Positions 32,969 through 43,124 of a stretch of 64,000 bases of DNA are shown piece by piece. The DNA is taken from NCBI GenBank assembly GCA_012845835.1, contig JABAKD010000021.1:6293386-6357385 (forward strand). Reading direction: 5' to 3'. Numbering within the stretch: the first letter of the stretch is position 1; each line of letters begins with the position of its first letter. The notes beneath the pieces are model-generated. The model ran no database searches and had not been told where the DNA came from. It saw only the letters and a list, made by a program, of their open reading frames with translations. Made by a program: the position numbers and the translations under genes. Origin of the DNA: Undaria pinnatifida (lineage: Eukaryota; Sar; Phaeophyceae; Laminariales; Alariaceae).

Positions 32969-33819
32969 TTATTGTGCACAAACAAATATAAAAAACGTAC
33001 ATTTTAGGCATCAACAATGCGTTAAGGACGCGGACGTAGGGCGTGCAATGTAGCAAAGTCTGTGCAGAAATCAGTTGCGCGGCGATAAACATGTGTTTGC
33101 GTTGCGCGAAACCCGCAATCCAGAGTCTGTCGTTCAGACCAACGGTGACGACGATTGAAAAAAATTTGCGCCTGCGCAAAAAAAAAATCGTAGTGTATGT
33201 AGCATACACCCTTCAACGCACGGGTTTGAAAGTGTTTCGGATACACTTAATTTGTAGAAAACAGTCACAGATTGCCACGAGCCCTAATGTGTTGAAGATG
33301 GAATAGTCTTCATTCGAAGAGCGGCAGAGGGAGTCGAAGCAAAAACTGACAGGCAGCATTTCGGCAGTGTGATACTTTGGGCACTGCGAGTGCTGTAATA
33401 CCCCTTGGTTGACGTCCAACTGTTCCGGGAATTTCGACCGCGCGTACGCGCATCTCCGAATAATTTTTCTGTTTATCTCACTAAAATATATTTTCTATGT
33501 CCAGTTTGGTGTTCTTCTTTTTGCCTCGGATTGAAGATTGTTTTGTATGGGGGGCATGCGCCGTACTCGCTCTCATATGTGAGACGGGAAACGTGTGTAC
33601 CAGTATGGACCTGTCACGTACGAACCCTCATTCCCGATTTCACCAAAATATTTTTGATGGCGAACGTACGACCTTTTTGATGCATACGTGTGCAGCTTTT
33701 GTTTATACGTGTGTGCACCACTTTATTTTTTCACTTTAGGTTTGTCCCCACTACCGGTGCAGTAGATTAAATTTTCCGCTCCACGGTGGGCGCGTGCTAC
33801 AATAGCACAACTTTTTTTC
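32969..33819. other. Unassigned
   Basis: No gene recognised. Open frames at 33405-33680 and 33497-33739 (+) overlap and have no domain. Confidence 0.3.
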
Positions 33820-34045
33820 CGACTTTTCCTCATTTTTTGGAGCTTAAGACCTCCTCCCCCAAAATCTTGGTCAGGAATAAGGTATAACTGCTACCGGATG
33901 AACAATCCCACGACCTGTTTCCGACGAGTTGAGGTTAAGGAGCCTCAGCGGTTAGAAACCATTTCAGGCGAAACCGGCACCTCTATCGTAGCACGCGTCG
34001 ATGACTGCATCCCGGCCAGGTGACCAGTTACTTGATGATGCGAGT
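33820..34045 (+). repeat. Family F repeat, copy 1
   Basis: CCTCATTTTTTGGAG, TTAAGACCTC, CTGCTACCGGATGA, GAAACCATTTCAGG and CTATCGTAGCACGCG recur at 35365-35620 (+) and, inverted, at 35630-35880. Function unknown. Confidence 0.55.
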
Positions 34046-34359
34046 TGATGCTAGTACAGGAGCACTAAAAAACTGTTCGTGTGCTGCCAGAGAGCACAGT
34101 ATTGAACCATCATTTGTTCCGATGGGAATGGGTACTGGTGGGAGTTCAACCGCCAGTACTGGCAATAGTCCGAATACATTCTGTCAGCGTTGAGTACATC
34201 ATAAAACTCAATTTTTATACACGGCTCCGAACTTTACTGGGAGAACATATAATATGTGCATATTCTATAAAAACAACGCCGGCGCTTTTCGTTGGAATTC
34301 GACAACCAACCGAAAATTGACATTTTTTTACATCCAAAATTATGCAAATTGTATTGTGA

Positions 34360-35175
34360 CAAACTGGTTTAAACCCCGAACTTAATTACGCGGCGAATGC
34401 CGCCGCTGTTTTGTCGATTAAGACCGTAAACTGTTGCACAGGTCTTCGGTGTGCCCTTGAAAAGACCCAATCCGTCGTGTTTTTCAATTTTTGCCTGATT
34501 AAGATGTTTTGGAGAATGTGTGTACCATCTTAGACCAGTACGTTTCGACGAAAAAAAATCAAAAAGGCGGAGGTCAGGCCACGGGATAGAAATGTACAAC
34601 AACACGTACGTGTGCAAAATTTCCAGTCTTTCTCTGAAAAACGGCGTGGAGGTTTGGGCATCGGTGTGTTAAAATGAGCAAGATATCCTACTTCATTCAA
34701 ACAACTTGTTTTTAGTGTGAAGTCCATCTTTTTCGCTAGATAGATTCTGTTGGATATATTTTGAACGTAGGCAAGCCAGATCTTTGATTTTTTGAGAGAA
34801 AATAACTGCAGGAGCGTCTTGCATTACCTGATGCTGAGCAACTTCGTTTTTCTCCCCCGTTTGGAAAACGCCTTAGCATTTTTGAGCAATTGAAGACCTG
34901 CCATTCTTTGGTCGATACGAGTTTTGCGCCTAGAGACAGCCCGAGGCCGTTAAAAAAGATCGTATCACGATCTTCCACTGGTTACTGGGGGCAATATATT
35001 GTTAAGCGTTCACCCTTTGACTCAAGGTATTGCGAGCTGGATTCGTGGAGGAGAGATTTTTGAGCTTTAAACGCAAACCAGCCTTTAGCGGCCGCTCCCG
35101 ATGAGGATGGATATCTTGATCGTTTTTCGAAGGTATATGCTATTGTGATAATAGTCGGAAAAAAGTACACTGTAA
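34360..35175 (-). pseudogene. Decayed minus-strand coding region, family unknown
   Basis: Four minus-strand frames tile almost without gap: 34982-35170, 34736-34978, 34530-34727 and 34369-34617. They read like real protein, e.g. LLHESSSQYLESKGERLTIY, DTIFFNGLGLSLGAKLVSTK, LKNAKAFSKRGRKTKLLSIR and KHLNQAKIEKHDGLGLFKG, with frame changes between them. Composition is Lys/Ser/Leu-rich and AT-leaning, unlike the gag region. It lies between family F repeats. A decayed transposon gene is the likeliest reading, but no catalytic motif is visible. Confidence 0.4.
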
Positions 35176-35189
35176 CATAGGGATGATAT

Positions 35190-35225
35190 AAAGGGCTACG
35201 AAAGGGGGGTACCCTTGAAGGCGTT
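35190..35225 (+). repeat. Possible MITE end fragment
   Basis: AAAGGGCTACGAAAGGGGGG resembles the MITE terminus ACCAAGGCTACGGTAGGGGG. The similarity stops after about 25 bp and no matching second end was found. Confidence 0.25.
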
Positions 35226-35364
35226 TATTTCTGTGGGGCGAGTGACACCGCCTTGTTCCCTTGCGGTCTTACAATTCCGTGCTGTTTTAACTTTTGCGAC
35301 TGGCGACGAGAATCAGCAATGGATTGGTAAACCAGGCGGCGTGTGCTACGATGACAGAGGTGAA

Positions 35365-35880
35365 CCACCACTTTTGTAATGAAGTCTCTTCATTTGGGAC
35401 ATCAAGACCTCTCCCAAAACCTGATTTGGAGCAAAAATAAAGCTGCTGCCAGGGGAAAAATCGCATATATATGTATGGCCTAGGAACTCAATGAGATTCA
35501 TGCAAACAAACTGCCTTGTCCCCACGATTTGAAGTTCAAGAGCCGCGTCACTCAGAAACCATTTCGGACAAAAAGTGATATCCTCTACTGTGACACGCAT
35601 CAGGTTTCGCCAAGTAATTTCGTCGCTTTATTAGTACTACTGTCCGATACACAGAGGCACTCTTCGATGCGTGCCGATAGGTGGATGACTTTTTGTCTGA
35701 AATGGTGACAGAATCACGGGGCTCCTTCTCTCAAAGTCGTCGGAAAAAGGACATATTTTTGGATGATTCTTGTTATGTATCTAGGTCATAAATGATTTAT
35801 CATCCGGTAGCAGCTTTTTTACCTATCTATATCAAGTTTTGTCAGAGACCTTAATCTCCCAAAATGAGGAAACATAATTA
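35365..35880. repeat. Long imperfect palindrome made of two inverted family F copies
   Basis: The left arm (35365-35620) and the reverse complement of the right arm (35630-35880) share, in order, a CTCATTTTGGGA/CTTCATTTGGGA-like start, AAGACCTC/AAGGTCTC, AGCTGCTxCC and ACCATTTCxGACAAAAAGT. Arms are about 240 bp, centre near 35625, diverged. Confidence 0.5.
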
Positions 35881-36003
35881 ACACAATGGTGCATCTCTAT
35901 CGTAACACGCATCCTTACAAGTGGTTAACCACAGCTAGGTGGTGAAAACGTACCCACTGTACATTAGCGTTGTGGTCGGTTTTTGTCAAAATCTCTGCAC
36001 CTA

Positions 36004-36025
36004 AATATATATATATATATATATT
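36004..36025. repeat. (TA)n microsatellite
   Basis: About ten TA units in succession. Another lies at 52724-52746. Confidence 0.9.
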
Positions 36026-36603
36026 TAAGCATTAATAGTCTCCGGTAATGAAGGGTATCTGTCAAACATTCGACATATTTTACAAACACTTGACGTTTAA
36101 CGTGTCCCCTGTTTCTCGACCCTGTAAATTCATAGCGGTTTTACACATGGTCCATGTACCTGCGGTTTCTCGACCCCGCCAATGACTTTTTCCAAATTCT
36201 GTGAGCAATCGGGAGCTGGTGTTCGTAACGGTTATACCTAGGGAAGTATGGCGTTCCGCCCTTATCAACATTCATCTCCTTCGACACCAAAAAAGACAAG
36301 GCTAAACGATTTTCAATATATACGGGAGGACACATCTCTAATAGGCATGTCAACCTCTTAGCTGTTGACGGGCAACATGTATCTAGGGCACCGGGCCTAG
36401 TCACCGTCAACGTATCAATCACTGGGTCAGGGCCGTGTGGGAATGGAGTTTCTTAATGCATCTTGGAATGCGTGTATATGATCGTATAGCATTCCGTTTG
36501 CCATAATCGTTTAACGTCTTATACTCATCAACTCATAACATTCAAGAAAAACATTCCTATCAAATCAATATATTTACTCATTTGATAAAATGGACACCCA
36601 CCT
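36026..36603. other. Unassigned, with an unsupported minus-strand ORF
   Basis: A 93-residue frame at 36141-36422 (-) has no recognisable domain. GTTTCTCGACCC occurs twice about 54 bp apart near 36110-36175. Confidence 0.3.
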
Positions 36604-36612
36604 ACAATTTAT
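36604..36612 (+). repeat. Candidate target-site duplication of A-7, left
   Basis: ACAATTTAT, repeated at 38260-38268 directly after the element's right end. The exact element edge could shift by one or two bases because the termini are AT-rich. Confidence 0.6.
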
Positions 36613-38259
36613 TATAAAAATGAAAATACACTCCAGCTGTGAGAACGAAGATTTCGTCGAAACTCATCTTTGCAAGCTGTGCGTGATACTCCGATCGCGC
36701 GCATTACGAGTTGTGTGTCCTCATTAAGGATATAGGTCGGCGACTCCCGTTACAACTACAGTGTAGCTATCAGGGTCAACAGGATGATTTTAGTCAGTCT
36801 GTGCGCGGAAACTATAAAACCCGTTTCTGAGGGGGACAAAATCTGACAGCTGTGAAGGGAAAGGGGGTCCTGGTTTTGATCAAAAGCGAGCGGGTTTGGA
36901 GGGGGCCGGGGGGGGAGGGGGGGGGAGGGGCAATTTGTGCATGTAAGCTATAAATCCTTTCGAGGGGATGAATCTGACGGTTTTGGCTCCAGTATATTAT
37001 TGGGGGCGGGGGGGGGGGGGGGGGGGGGGGTTGGGGCAGGGAGGGGGGAGGGGGGGGGGGGGGGGGGGGCGGTTGGGCGGGGAGGGGGGGTTGGGCGGGT
37101 GGGGGGGGTTGGGCGGGGAGGGGGGGGTGGGGCGGGGGGGGGGGGTTTGGGCGGGGGGGGGGGGTTTGGGCGGGGGGGGCAGCTCAATATGTGCCTGGAA
37201 ACTATACATTATTTTGAGGGGATAAATGTGACAGTTTTGGAAACAATACATCAGTTTATCATGTATATCCTGGGGTAAGTCGTACAATCAGTGAGTAAAG
37301 AGAGGGTGGAGTGTTCGAGGGGGTGGGGTTGGGATGGGTTGGGGGGGGAGGGTGGGGGGTGGGGGCGGGGGGGGGGGCGGGGGGTTGGGGGGGGGGGGGG
37401 GGGGAAGGGCTTTAGGTGAGGGGTTTGTTATACGTGTGGTGCTAGGTCTAGGCGATGGTGCGGGTGATGGGGAAGAAGGGGGCGTTCGAGGCGGGGGAGG
37501 GGGGGGGGGGGACACAGCGGCATGGATGGCTCTCGAAAGATAATGAGGTGATATCCTGTGCGTGAAGTGTATATTAATGTGGCGGATTTCGATATTTGGT
37601 GGGGCGTTTGAGTAAGAGAGAGGAAGAGGGGGGGGGGGGGGAGATTTTTAAGAGATTTAGGTTACAAATAATATTCAAATACGCTTCTCGGCTCTGAGAT
37701 CAAAGATATGTAGCAGCTTGTTATACGCGTGGTGCTAGGTTTAGGCGATCGAGCAGGTGGTCGGGAAAGAGGGGGCGTTGGAGGGGGGGGGAGGGGGGGG
37801 GGGGGACACAGCGGCATGGATGGCTCTTGAAAGATATTGACGTGATATCCTGTGCGTGAAGTGTTTATTAATGTGGCGGATATCGATATTTGGTGGGGCG
37901 TTTGAGTAAGAGAGAGGAAAAGGGGGGGCGGGGGGGAGATTTTTAGGAGGTTTAGGTCACAAATAATATTCAAATACACTTCGGCTGTGAGATCAAAGAT
38001 ATGTAGCAGCTTGTTATACGCGTGGTGCTAGGTTTAGGCGATCGTGCAGGTGGTCGGGAAAGAGGGGGCGTTGGAGGGGGGGGGGGGGGGGGGACACAGC
38101 GGCATGGATGGCTCTCGAAAGATAATGAGGTGATATCCTGTGCGTGAAGTTATTATTAATGTGGCGGATTTCGATATTTGGTGGGGCTTTTGAGTAAGGG
38201 AGAGCAAGAGGGGGGGGGGGGGGGGGGGGGGAATTTTTAGGAGGTTTAGGTCACAAATT
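36613..38259 (+). mobile_element. Family A copy A-7, flanked by 9-bp repeat
   Basis: Begins TATAAAAATGAAAATACACT and ends GAGGTTTAGGTCACAAATT. ACAATTTAT is present on both sides (36604-36612 and 38260-38268). The body contains the head, three G-tract-spaced metabolic-strand modules, then two and a half tandem units of about 300 bp (heads near 37680 and 37978) with CGCGTGGTGCTAGGTxTAGG, GACACAGCGGCATGGATGGC and GTGGCGGATxTCGATATTTG. G tracts reach 22-23 nt (37008-37030, 38210-38231). Closely related to A-6 by shared subfamily bases. Confidence 0.85.
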
Positions 38260-38270
38260 ACAATTTATAT

Positions 38271-38325
38271 GTGGAAGCATAAGTTTACACGACTTTTGTG
38301 GAAGCATAAGTTTACACGACCACAA
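38271..38325 (+). repeat. 27-bp tandem duplication
   Basis: GTGGAAGCATAAGTTTACAC occurs at 38271 and 38298, two units. Confidence 0.9.
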
Positions 38326-38588
38326 CACGCCAGACGCGGAAAAAAGGGGAAATTTCCCTGGTTTCACAGCTTGTGAGAGTAGCCAAACCTCAGGAACAAA
38401 AAAAGCGAGCCAAGGAGCGAATTGCGCCAACCTGGAGATCGGCGGACGTCAGGCCCAAGGTCGAGTGTGAAACAATATATATATCACGCGTCATTTTCGA
38501 ATTGGCACCTAAATTATTTCCCGACGATGCACTTTCAATTAGCGCCTCAAGCGCATGCCCTATCGTAGCTACTACTGCTGTGTGTCGT

Positions 38589-38665
38589 CTCATATCGGCT
38601 TAGTGGGTATAGTGCTATATACCCAACGAAGGACTTGTCGTGAGTACGATTCTCACCCAGATGAC
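38589..38665 (+). other. tRNA-like sequence (SINE head or decayed tRNA)
   Basis: A box-like CTTAGTGGGTATAG, then GTGAG-TACGATT-CTCAC, a perfect 5-bp stem with a 7-nt loop in T-arm form; the B-box match is 8 of 9. Candidate acceptor arms CATATCG and CCAGATG pair at five of seven positions. The D-arm region instead forms a 7-bp hairpin (GGGTATA/TATACCC), which is not tRNA-like, so a functional tRNA is unlikely. Confidence 0.3.
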
Positions 38666-38942
38666 ATTTGGTATCCGGGGGCGTGCTCGCTGGAGATGTT
38701 ATGGATGGTTATGATAGCTGTTAGTGTTTTTCTGAGTACTACTAACTGTAGTACGTGGAGATAGGATAGCTCCGGAGATCGCTCTTACGAAGTCGGTGAT
38801 AATGAATTAACGAACTGGAAAACATATTTGTATTTTTTTTATCATAACCCACTCATGTGAGTGTTTCTGAGTCAAGTCACACCGGGTAGTGTTATGTGTG
38901 GTGACTTTGATTGTTACCGACTTCATGTTTGTCTTTTTCAAG

Positions 38943-39014
38943 GGTGCGCGCTGGCGAAATTATTTCTCAAGCGTGCGCGCTGGCGAAATTATTTCTCAAG
39001 CGTGCGCGCTGACG
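38943..39014 (+). repeat. 29-bp tandem repeat, 2.5 units
   Basis: GTGCGCGCTGGCGAAATTAT then TTCTCAAGC, repeated twice and then a partial, mutated third unit (GTGCGCGCTGACGACATTAT). Confidence 0.9.
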
Positions 39015-39092
39015 ACATTATGAATGGCTATTTTGGCAGTTTAACGTATATATGTGGTAGCACGACCCACTGAGTTACTGAGTCAAGTGAAT

Positions 39093-39165
39093 TAGTATAG
39101 CTCAGTGGGCAGTGCTGTCGCATTCCTCGGTCGGATCATTTCGTTCGAAGGCCGCCGTCCAATCG
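39093..39165 (+). other. tRNA-like sequence with perfect A box
   Basis: TAGCTCAGTGGG (39099-39110) matches the Pol III A-box consensus fully. GTTCGAAGG near 39142 matches the B box at eight of nine positions, about 43 nt downstream. Stems for D, anticodon and T arms are poor, so this is more likely a decayed tRNA gene or the head of an unrecognised SINE than a working tRNA. Confidence 0.35.
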
Positions 39166-39729
39166 AGAAGCGCGCAAAAATTTGTATTTCGAACGGTGCT
39201 CTCCAGTTATTTTCGGATCTTGATATATTATGGAGAGGTTGATAAGATAAACTTGACAAGGCATTACTTCCAAATTGGCATCGTATTTTATTTCATAATA
39301 AAAAAAACAATTACTGTGCGTTTGTTCAATAAATTTTGTTAGGTACACGTACATATATATGGATATAGACTTGGCAAGCGCACGCATGACATATCGGGGA
39401 AGAGGTTGTAGTTATCACGATTACTGCGCCAGGAAAAGCCACAGAGCAGCATTGCGAGTCGCTGCTTCCCCGGGGCCTCGACGGTTGCATTATACAATTT
39501 CCTACGTTGTTAAGCTGCGTCACGCAAAGAAAGGTGGTAGTAAGTAGCTTAGACAGTAGGATGGTTTGCTTTAATATTGTTGTGGTCCCTGAATTCGTTG
39601 CTGTGGTCGTTCGCCTGTCAAATGCGAGCAGTTGTGTGTTGGTGTGTAACTCAAAAATATGTTTGTGTTGTTTTGTGCTTGACGCGCTCCTTATTGCTGC
39701 TGATTGCTTATTGATCATTTCTTCTAGAG

Positions 39730-40030
39730 TTTTTTGTTTTTGGCACGCTTCTACTTACAGCTTCTGGACATGCAGGCCGTGGTAACAGGTGTCCTCCTTT
39801 TCTCCACTTCCCCGGCTACCTCCTTCATTTTGTTTGGAGCATAAGGTTCAGCACCCATTGATCGTCGATTGTTCATCGAGTGTTGTTAACTGACGCTCTA
39901 TCCCTTTTTGCAAGTCAATTTGTGCACAAGACAAGAGATTGAACGAGTAGGCAGTTGGGGAGATTCGATTTTACGAAGCTGACCTGTACCAGGCTCGACG
40001 ACATAACCTGGTACGCCTACGGAGCAGTGA
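39730..40030 (-). mobile_element. tRNA-derived SINE copy 4 (diverged)
   Basis: Follows the order of the 11312 copy: CAGCTTCTGGACA, GCCGTGGTAACAGGTGTC, ATCGTCGATTGTTCATCGAG, GTCAATTTGTGCACAAGA and GACCTGTACCAGGCTCGA, with more substitutions and a small insertion after TTCTGGACA. The head is at the right. Confidence 0.72.
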
Positions 40031-40045
40031 GTGACATAGAGCCGG

Positions 40046-40663
40046 TCGTGGTCTAGTGGGGCTCCATTCGTGTACTACTACTATTAATAATAGCGTTTGT
40101 CGTTGGGTTAAGTGACTACCGCTGTGAGCTTTTTTGTCTTTATGTATTAGCAGATGGGAAAAAGGGATAAACTAACTGCTGAAATCGCCTAGCAGCTTTG
40201 GTAGGTACGACTCAACGCGAATAGACGAGGGAAGAAAATGCTGATTTTTTTTATCGCGATACAAATCGGGGCAGGTGCGGTAGTGAGGACGAGGAAGGAA
40301 GCCCGCTCAATGACTCCGGATATAAGTTATACTACTGCATTGGGAGAGCCAGAGTAATGCGAGCATCACAATAAATAGGATAGATATTTCAGAAAACTCT
40401 GTTAATAGGAAAGAAAAAAGAAGTGAAGGTTAATACTGCTGATGTAATACTACGATAACCAAGCATATTTCACCGATCGACTCGACCTCGACTGACTGCT
40501 GTTGTAACATGCAATTTGTTCATGTACAACTTCTCTAATCACACGGAGCGGACATGGTCAGTCGCCTTACTGGCCCTGGATGATTGATTGAGTATAACTA
40601 TTATAAGACATGCATTCGACATGTTTCGTCGCCAGGCTGAAGAGTCAGTTGTTGGTTTATATG
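40046..40663. other. Unassigned
   Basis: No gene or repeat recognised. Confidence 0.3.
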
Positions 40664-41035
40664 TTGGTTTATGCCTGCACATAAGTCTGATGTATGATGT
40701 GTATGACTGCACAGAATCTGCAAAGATGGTGTGTGTGTGTTCTTCACATTAAACCGTATGGTAGAGTAGAACGAATGATATGCTTGGCGGTCCCAATCTT
40801 TGATATGTTCGCGTTGAGCCTCTTTTGTCGCAGTGTACTAGTGCTACTGTTGCTACTCAGTTCACTAATTTTTTATCTTTGGGTGTGCATGTTTAGAGCG
40901 GCCTCCGGGACTCCCGGTACTTTAATAAATTACATCTTCTTATCTTCTCCTCCGCCTGATGGTATCTCGACCGAGAGCAACCTCGCCGTGAGCCACCCTA
41001 CGTCGGGCATACAGATTGTCGATTGTGCTAGCATG
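40664..41035 (+). repeat. Segment duplicated at 46446-46810, copy 1
   Basis: Long collinear match with 46446-46810: TTGGTTTATGCCTGC, GATGTATGATGTGTATGACT, GCGGTCCCAATCTT, TTGAGCCTCTTTTGTCG and GAGCCACCCTACGTCGGGCA. Both copies keep an open frame containing FDMFxLSLFCRS (in 40694-41071 and 46548-46895), but a protein family is not recognisable. Confidence 0.85.
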
Positions 41036-41055
41036 ATCGTACGACAAGACAACTT

Positions 41056-41340
41056 GTGCCTTTGGACGTAGAGTGCTCTGAGGAGCTCGGGACGAGCATG
41101 ATTGTCGACTGCAGCGGCTTTTGCGGAGCCTACAGTCGAAATGGAGGGGAGCCAATTTGCTGGGAAGGTTACTCAGTCTCCGAGGACCACAAGGTCGAGA
41201 CACAACGCTTAACTGACAAGCGAACGGCTTGGTTTGCTGCATTGCAAGTGCAGGATCTTCACAAGACAGTCCTCCGTGGAGAAGAGCCAGTCTAGGAATG
41301 GACAGACGCCCAGAGGAACGCTGAACGGTGCATTCGCGAC
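41056..41340 (+). pseudogene. Coding-like fragment upstream of the Q-rich frame
   Basis: A 79-residue frame (41056-41295) with CSGFCGAYSRNGGEPICWEG and LTDKRTAWFAALQVQDLHKT reads like ordinary protein. After its TAG the same frame continues with EWTDAQRNAERCIRDAST, so one nonsense change may interrupt it. No domain recognised. Confidence 0.35.
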
Positions 41341-41386
41341 GCCTCAACAATTCCTAGAGGGAATTCTCTGAGAGATCGTCGGCCAG

Positions 41387-42379
41387 TTGACATGGCAACG
41401 AAGGCATGGGTTCTGTGAGCAGCAGCAAGAGCTATTCAGAACGATGGCTTCAGTAGCAATGGCGTGGATAGTGGAGGAAAAGCGATCGGAGGAAATAAGC
41501 ACAAACCAACCCGAGTCAGGAAGGTTGGAAGGAGACGCTGAAGCGGCAGAGCAAGAAACGCCAACGCAACCGCCCGAGCGGCAACCGCCGCAGCAGTTGC
41601 TAGCAGCGCAGCTGCTGGCCCTTTTGTCGCCACCGGAAGCATTTGGCGGAGATGAGCAACAAGGGGTAATGGTATCCGAGAACATGGTGGTTGAGGTTGG
41701 AGGAGTGATGGCGTGTGCTGGGGGAGAAGAGATGGTGGAGTCCATACAGATGGACAGGGAGAAAGAGCTGCTTCGGCAGCAGCCGCACCAGCAGCAGCCA
41801 CAACTACCTAGTGCTGCCGCCCAAACGCCATGGCCATTGTAACAGGCACCGCAATCGTCGCAGCAGTCGGTGAACGCGCAGCAGCTCCGCTGCTGTCGCC
41901 ACCGCAGGAAGTTGGCGAAGATGAGCACGAAGGGGTGATGGTATCGAGGACATGGTGGTTGAGATTGGAGGAGTGCTGGCATGTGCTGGGGGAAAAGAGA
42001 TGATGGAGATGGACAAGAATGAAGAGCTGCTTCATCAGCAACCAAACCAGCAGCAGCCACAGAGTTCTGGTGCTGCCGACCCAGAACCGTGGCTACCCTC
42101 AATGGCAGCAGGTCTTGTTTTTGATGAGAGCAACAGTGATTGATTGCGAGATCGCAAGCCATGATTTTTTGGGAGGCAGAGCAACGGCAGGGTCGTTTGC
42201 GGTTGGAAAATGCGCAACGAAGGGAGGCCAGAGCGATCGCGAGGAGGATGGAAGCGATTGGAAGGCGAGAAAGTCTTGGCACTGGTTGGTCCTTAAACAT
42301 CTTCGGGGGTTGGGGGAACGAGACGCCTGGTCGGCGCCTTACCCGTCCGGGGCGAAAACGTGTACGCGAAACGAGGTGA
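41387..42379 (+). pseudogene. Gln/Glu-rich, internally duplicated, frameshifted reading frame
   Basis: The first part (41387-41842) is rich in Gln and Glu (QETPTQPPERQPPQQLL; RQQPHQQQPQLPS). A second, homologous unit starts near 41885, period about 274 bp, but has a 1-nt deletion and is read at 41952-42143 in another frame (NEELLHQQPNQQQPQSSG). The end (42140-42379) has a charged helix, EAEQRQGRLRLENAQRREAR. The antisense strand is open for 318 residues (41344-42300), but that product would be a Cys/Ser-rich shadow of CAG/CTG repeats. I favour a decayed sense gene with low-complexity protein. Confidence 0.45.
41615..42100 (+). repeat. Internal duplication of about 274 bp
   Basis: TGTCGCCACCGxAxG, GATGAGCAxxAAGGGGTxATG, ACATGGTGGTTGAG and ATTCATCAGCA-type Gln repeats occur in both units, starting near 41622 and 41896. 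Confidence 0.8.
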
Positions 42380-42399
42380 CCCCACTACCGGGTGTCTAA

Positions 42400-43124
42400 A
42401 TCGAAAGGCTAGAGTTGGGCTGCGAAAGCAGCTGAGGTTAATCGACACACGACGCGTATGAAAATACGTGGAAGTGTGGTGAGCTAAAGCTTTATTTTTC
42501 CCCATCCGCCGGAGGATGAAAAAAATATAAGAAAAAAGCATGTACACTACAAGTATTATCTTCAACTATTTTTAAATACCCAAGCAACAGTAGTCGTATC
42601 AAGACATGCTTGTTCATCGAATGATGATACACCGCAACTGGTATGACTAGCGGTTCATAGCGATTACGATACTTTTTATTGGTGTAGCGCTCGCTCGAGG
42701 GTAGGGTCAGTCGAATGATGCTATACTACAACTGATATACTTAGCGGTTGATACCCTGCTTATCAAGCGCAAGAACGGACTGAAATGCTGGATTATTTGA
42801 GGGATGAGCGATTGCTGGTTATAGTATTGATGTTTGTCGAGGAATGATACACAGCGCTTGGCTGTAATAGATGAGTTTTCTGTCGTATATGATATGTGTT
42901 AGCACTTTAGTGAATTATTAATCAACCAGTTTATCTCAGTCCCGAAGAGTCAAGCAAAAATGGTTACTACTGCCGAAAGCATGACTTTTGATTCTGGTGG
43001 TCGGATAATATCATTGTATCGTTTAGTATATCAGCGATCTATTCTATTGACAGATAGTACCTAGTACGTGGTCGTGGTGGTAAATGAATTATTTTGTTTA
43101 CCAGGAAAAGTTCACGTATAATAT
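42400..43124. other. Unassigned; weak 94-bp repeat at 42618-42765
   Basis: TCGAATGATGxTAxACxxCAACTG followed by AGCGGTTxATA occurs near 42618 and 42712. No gene recognised. Confidence 0.4.

Larger units (their letters stand above)
30590..32970. mobile_element. Family A copy A-6 with long terminal inverted repeats
   Basis: The left end (30592-30800) reads the family head on the plus strand; the right end (about 32755-32968) is its reverse complement with only a handful of differences over about 210 bp. The body, read on the minus strand, has the usual modules with C tracts on the plus strand (31642-31664, 31877-31892, 32282-32309, 32552-32567). A G-poor part at 30810-31560 holds short internal repeats. 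Total about 2.38 kb. No transposase frame is present, so this would be a non-autonomous element. Confidence 0.8.

Noticed and set aside
41344-42300. 318-residue Cys/Ser-rich minus-strand ORF
   Set aside because: Its composition is the antisense of CAG-rich Gln codons. The sense strand has a more natural peptide and a homologous frame in both internal units.
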